Source: Todiramphus chloris collaris (taxonomy: Eukaryota; Chordata; Aves; Coraciiformes; Alcedinidae). Taken from it: 64,000 nucleotides of DNA. Below are positions 62,395-64,000 of this stretch, one piece after another (the stretch's first letter is position 1; each line of letters starts with the position of its first letter). The notes beneath the pieces are model-generated. The model was not told the origin of the DNA, ran no database searches, and worked only from the letters and a program-made list of their open reading frames with translations. The position numbers and the translations under genes are program-made. The DNA lies in assembly GCA_025345505.1 (NCBI GenBank), contig JANVCC010000130.1:6209441-6273440 (forward strand). The letters are read 5' to 3'.

Positions 62395-64000
62395 AAAAGA
62401 AGCATTTTAATTGATAAGGTGTAATTACACTATGGAACTACTTGCTGCAGGATTTGCAAAAAATAATTGCATAGATGAATTTATGAAATGTCTTGATATA
62501 TTTTTATAAGAGGGGAAAAAAAATCAAATGGGATTAAATACAAAGATGCGGTGTCTGGACTTGTAAGCTTCTATCTCAAGGAGTTATACCGGTGGAAGCA
62601 TCTGTCTGTACAGTAACTTTTAAAATTCTTTCCCTAGTTACGTGGCATCATTCAGAGACAGAAGACTGGGGAAGATAGATTTTGTGTGACCTGATACAAC
62701 AGTACTTGCAAATTAATGTCCAGTTCATCTCACCAGCTCCAAGTTATACCCTTCACTTCTTATACTGCATGCAGAATTTGCACTACTTTCCTAAAAATCT
62801 CAGAACTGACATAAAAAGAACAAGTGTTTAGGTTTAACTTTATCTCTTAAGTTGGAGAAAAAGAAATTCCATTTGTGACTGAAGTCTGAAATCTGTGTTG
62901 CTGTAGCATGCAACAATCTAGTTATAGAGTATGCTATTTTCCCATTTATCTGAAAACAAAATTAACCTTCCCTCCAAAAGTTTACTGTCCCTATTAAGGT
63001 CACTCTGTTCAGCTTTGAAGTTGTTGCAGAAGATGCTGTTTCATTGCTGATAAAAGTAAATTACTACACTTAAACCTTTTTGAATCCCTCAGGACCTGAA
63101 ATGATTTTTCTTTCCCAGGTGTTCAAGGGAGAAACTGCTTTTGTCAATTTTGTTTATAACCAGGGAATACCTTCTCAACTTTCTTTTTTTTCTAGGAATA
63201 TAATTACTTCTCTTCATTACTAGAATGCTGAGCTTACATTTAATATTAAAAGTTTTAAGTAAGGGTGAATCTATATACATGCAGGAAAAAATGAAAGTTC
63301 AGTGTTCTGCAGTAGAACACAGAAAAAAAATTAAAGAACAAGTTTATTGGAAAAGACTGCAGCTGTCTCATAACATTAAAATATTGATCAATAATGCAGG
63401 AATATGTGATACAGCATAATTATGTCCTAATATGTCTTGAAAAAGATTTGAAAATGTTTCTAGGTGAAGCTATTTGAATCTGAGAAGCATCACAAGCAGA
63501 ACACCACTGAGTAGTTAAGACAGTGTTTTTTTTCCAAATAGGTACATTGCTTCATTGAAAAGGGGTGTGATGTGCCAGAGAAACTACTAACAGCTTCGAG
63601 TTCATTCACACAAATACTTATGGTTACATGACACTGGTAGTCTTCTGCCAGTGGGCACCAGTAATATTGGACCAACAATAGATTACCTATTAAAAGAGCC
63701 CTACTATTATAGCTTAGAAGCTGGGTGACTATTCTGAACTACAAAGTGAGCATCTCAGCCTATACTGTGGAGCAAAAAATTACTGCTTATATGACTTATT
63801 TGAGGAGCTGCTGAAAGATTGTTTCATTTAATGAAAGACAACATTCTTTCAGGATATTAGACATTGTAATTTAACACAAAGGAGTGTTGGTATTTCCTGG
63901 CATTAGCCATAGGATATGGATTGGGTCATAAAAGACCCAACCACTGGATTTAGTAGTGTTGCCCTCCAGGTATTTTTTTAATCCTGGAGCATTAGATAAG
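62395..64000. other. Intergenic stretch to the window end, nothing recognised
   Basis: No recognisable exon, RNA gene or repeat family. Only short chance open frames are present. Confidence 0.6.

Noticed and set aside
1..64000. CRISPR arrays, bacterial operons, endogenous retrovirus LTRs
   Set aside because: No regularly spaced repeats, no Shine-Dalgarno-led gene clusters, and no LTR pair or gag/pol/env-like frame was seen; the only reverse transcriptases are CR1.

Overview
The window looks like a piece of an avian (bird) genome. It is AT-rich, CpG-poor and intron-rich. It is peppered with CR1 LINE fragments on both strands, several ending in the ATTCTATGATTC-type octamer tail typical of chicken-repeat-1 elements. 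It also holds remnants of old amniote MIR/L2-like SINEs. Nothing resembles bacterial or viral gene organisation. A 10-N gap inside a pentanucleotide microsatellite (48483-48492) marks it as draft assembly sequence. I cannot name the species.

Region 1 (1-19816, + strand) is the only recognisable host gene: the 3' two-thirds of an aromatic amino acid hydroxylase of the tyrosine hydroxylase (TH) family. Seven consecutive coding exons can be read at 369-514, 7436-7571, 8210-8279, 9897-9953, 12276-12371, 17949-18082 and 19657-19816. The six complete internal exons are 146, 136, 70, 57, 96 and 134 bp. All have GT-AG splice sites and compatible phases, which is the conserved layout of the family. 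The 5' exons (N-terminal regulatory domain and start of the catalytic domain) lie upstream of the window. The copy differs from TH at many normally conserved positions. It carries an in-frame TAA at 424-426 in the first visible exon, where the family has a tyrosine codon. My best reading is the second vertebrate tyrosine hydroxylase paralogue (TH2), inactive or in early decay. A sequencing error or a segregating null allele must be excluded.

Region 2 (19817-64000) has no protein-coding gene I can recognise. It holds CR1 fragments (27665-28460, 33236-33850, 35053-35122, 37507-38464, 44668-44743, about 45683-45960, possibly 50880-51010, 53306-53540, 61840-62394), a MIR/L2-like SINE interrupted by a GT-rich tract (about 55440-55895), three traces of a palindromic TCAATGGG-type element, A/C-rich and G/T-rich tracts, microsatellites and two CTCF-like sites. 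A third CTCF-like site lies inside the gene. The rest reads as unique intergenic or intronic DNA.

The most notable observation is the TH2-like gene: exon architecture and splice sites intact, the 2-His-1-Glu iron ligands retained, but the frame broken once and several catalytic-core residues changed. I found no evidence of a novel multi-gene system.
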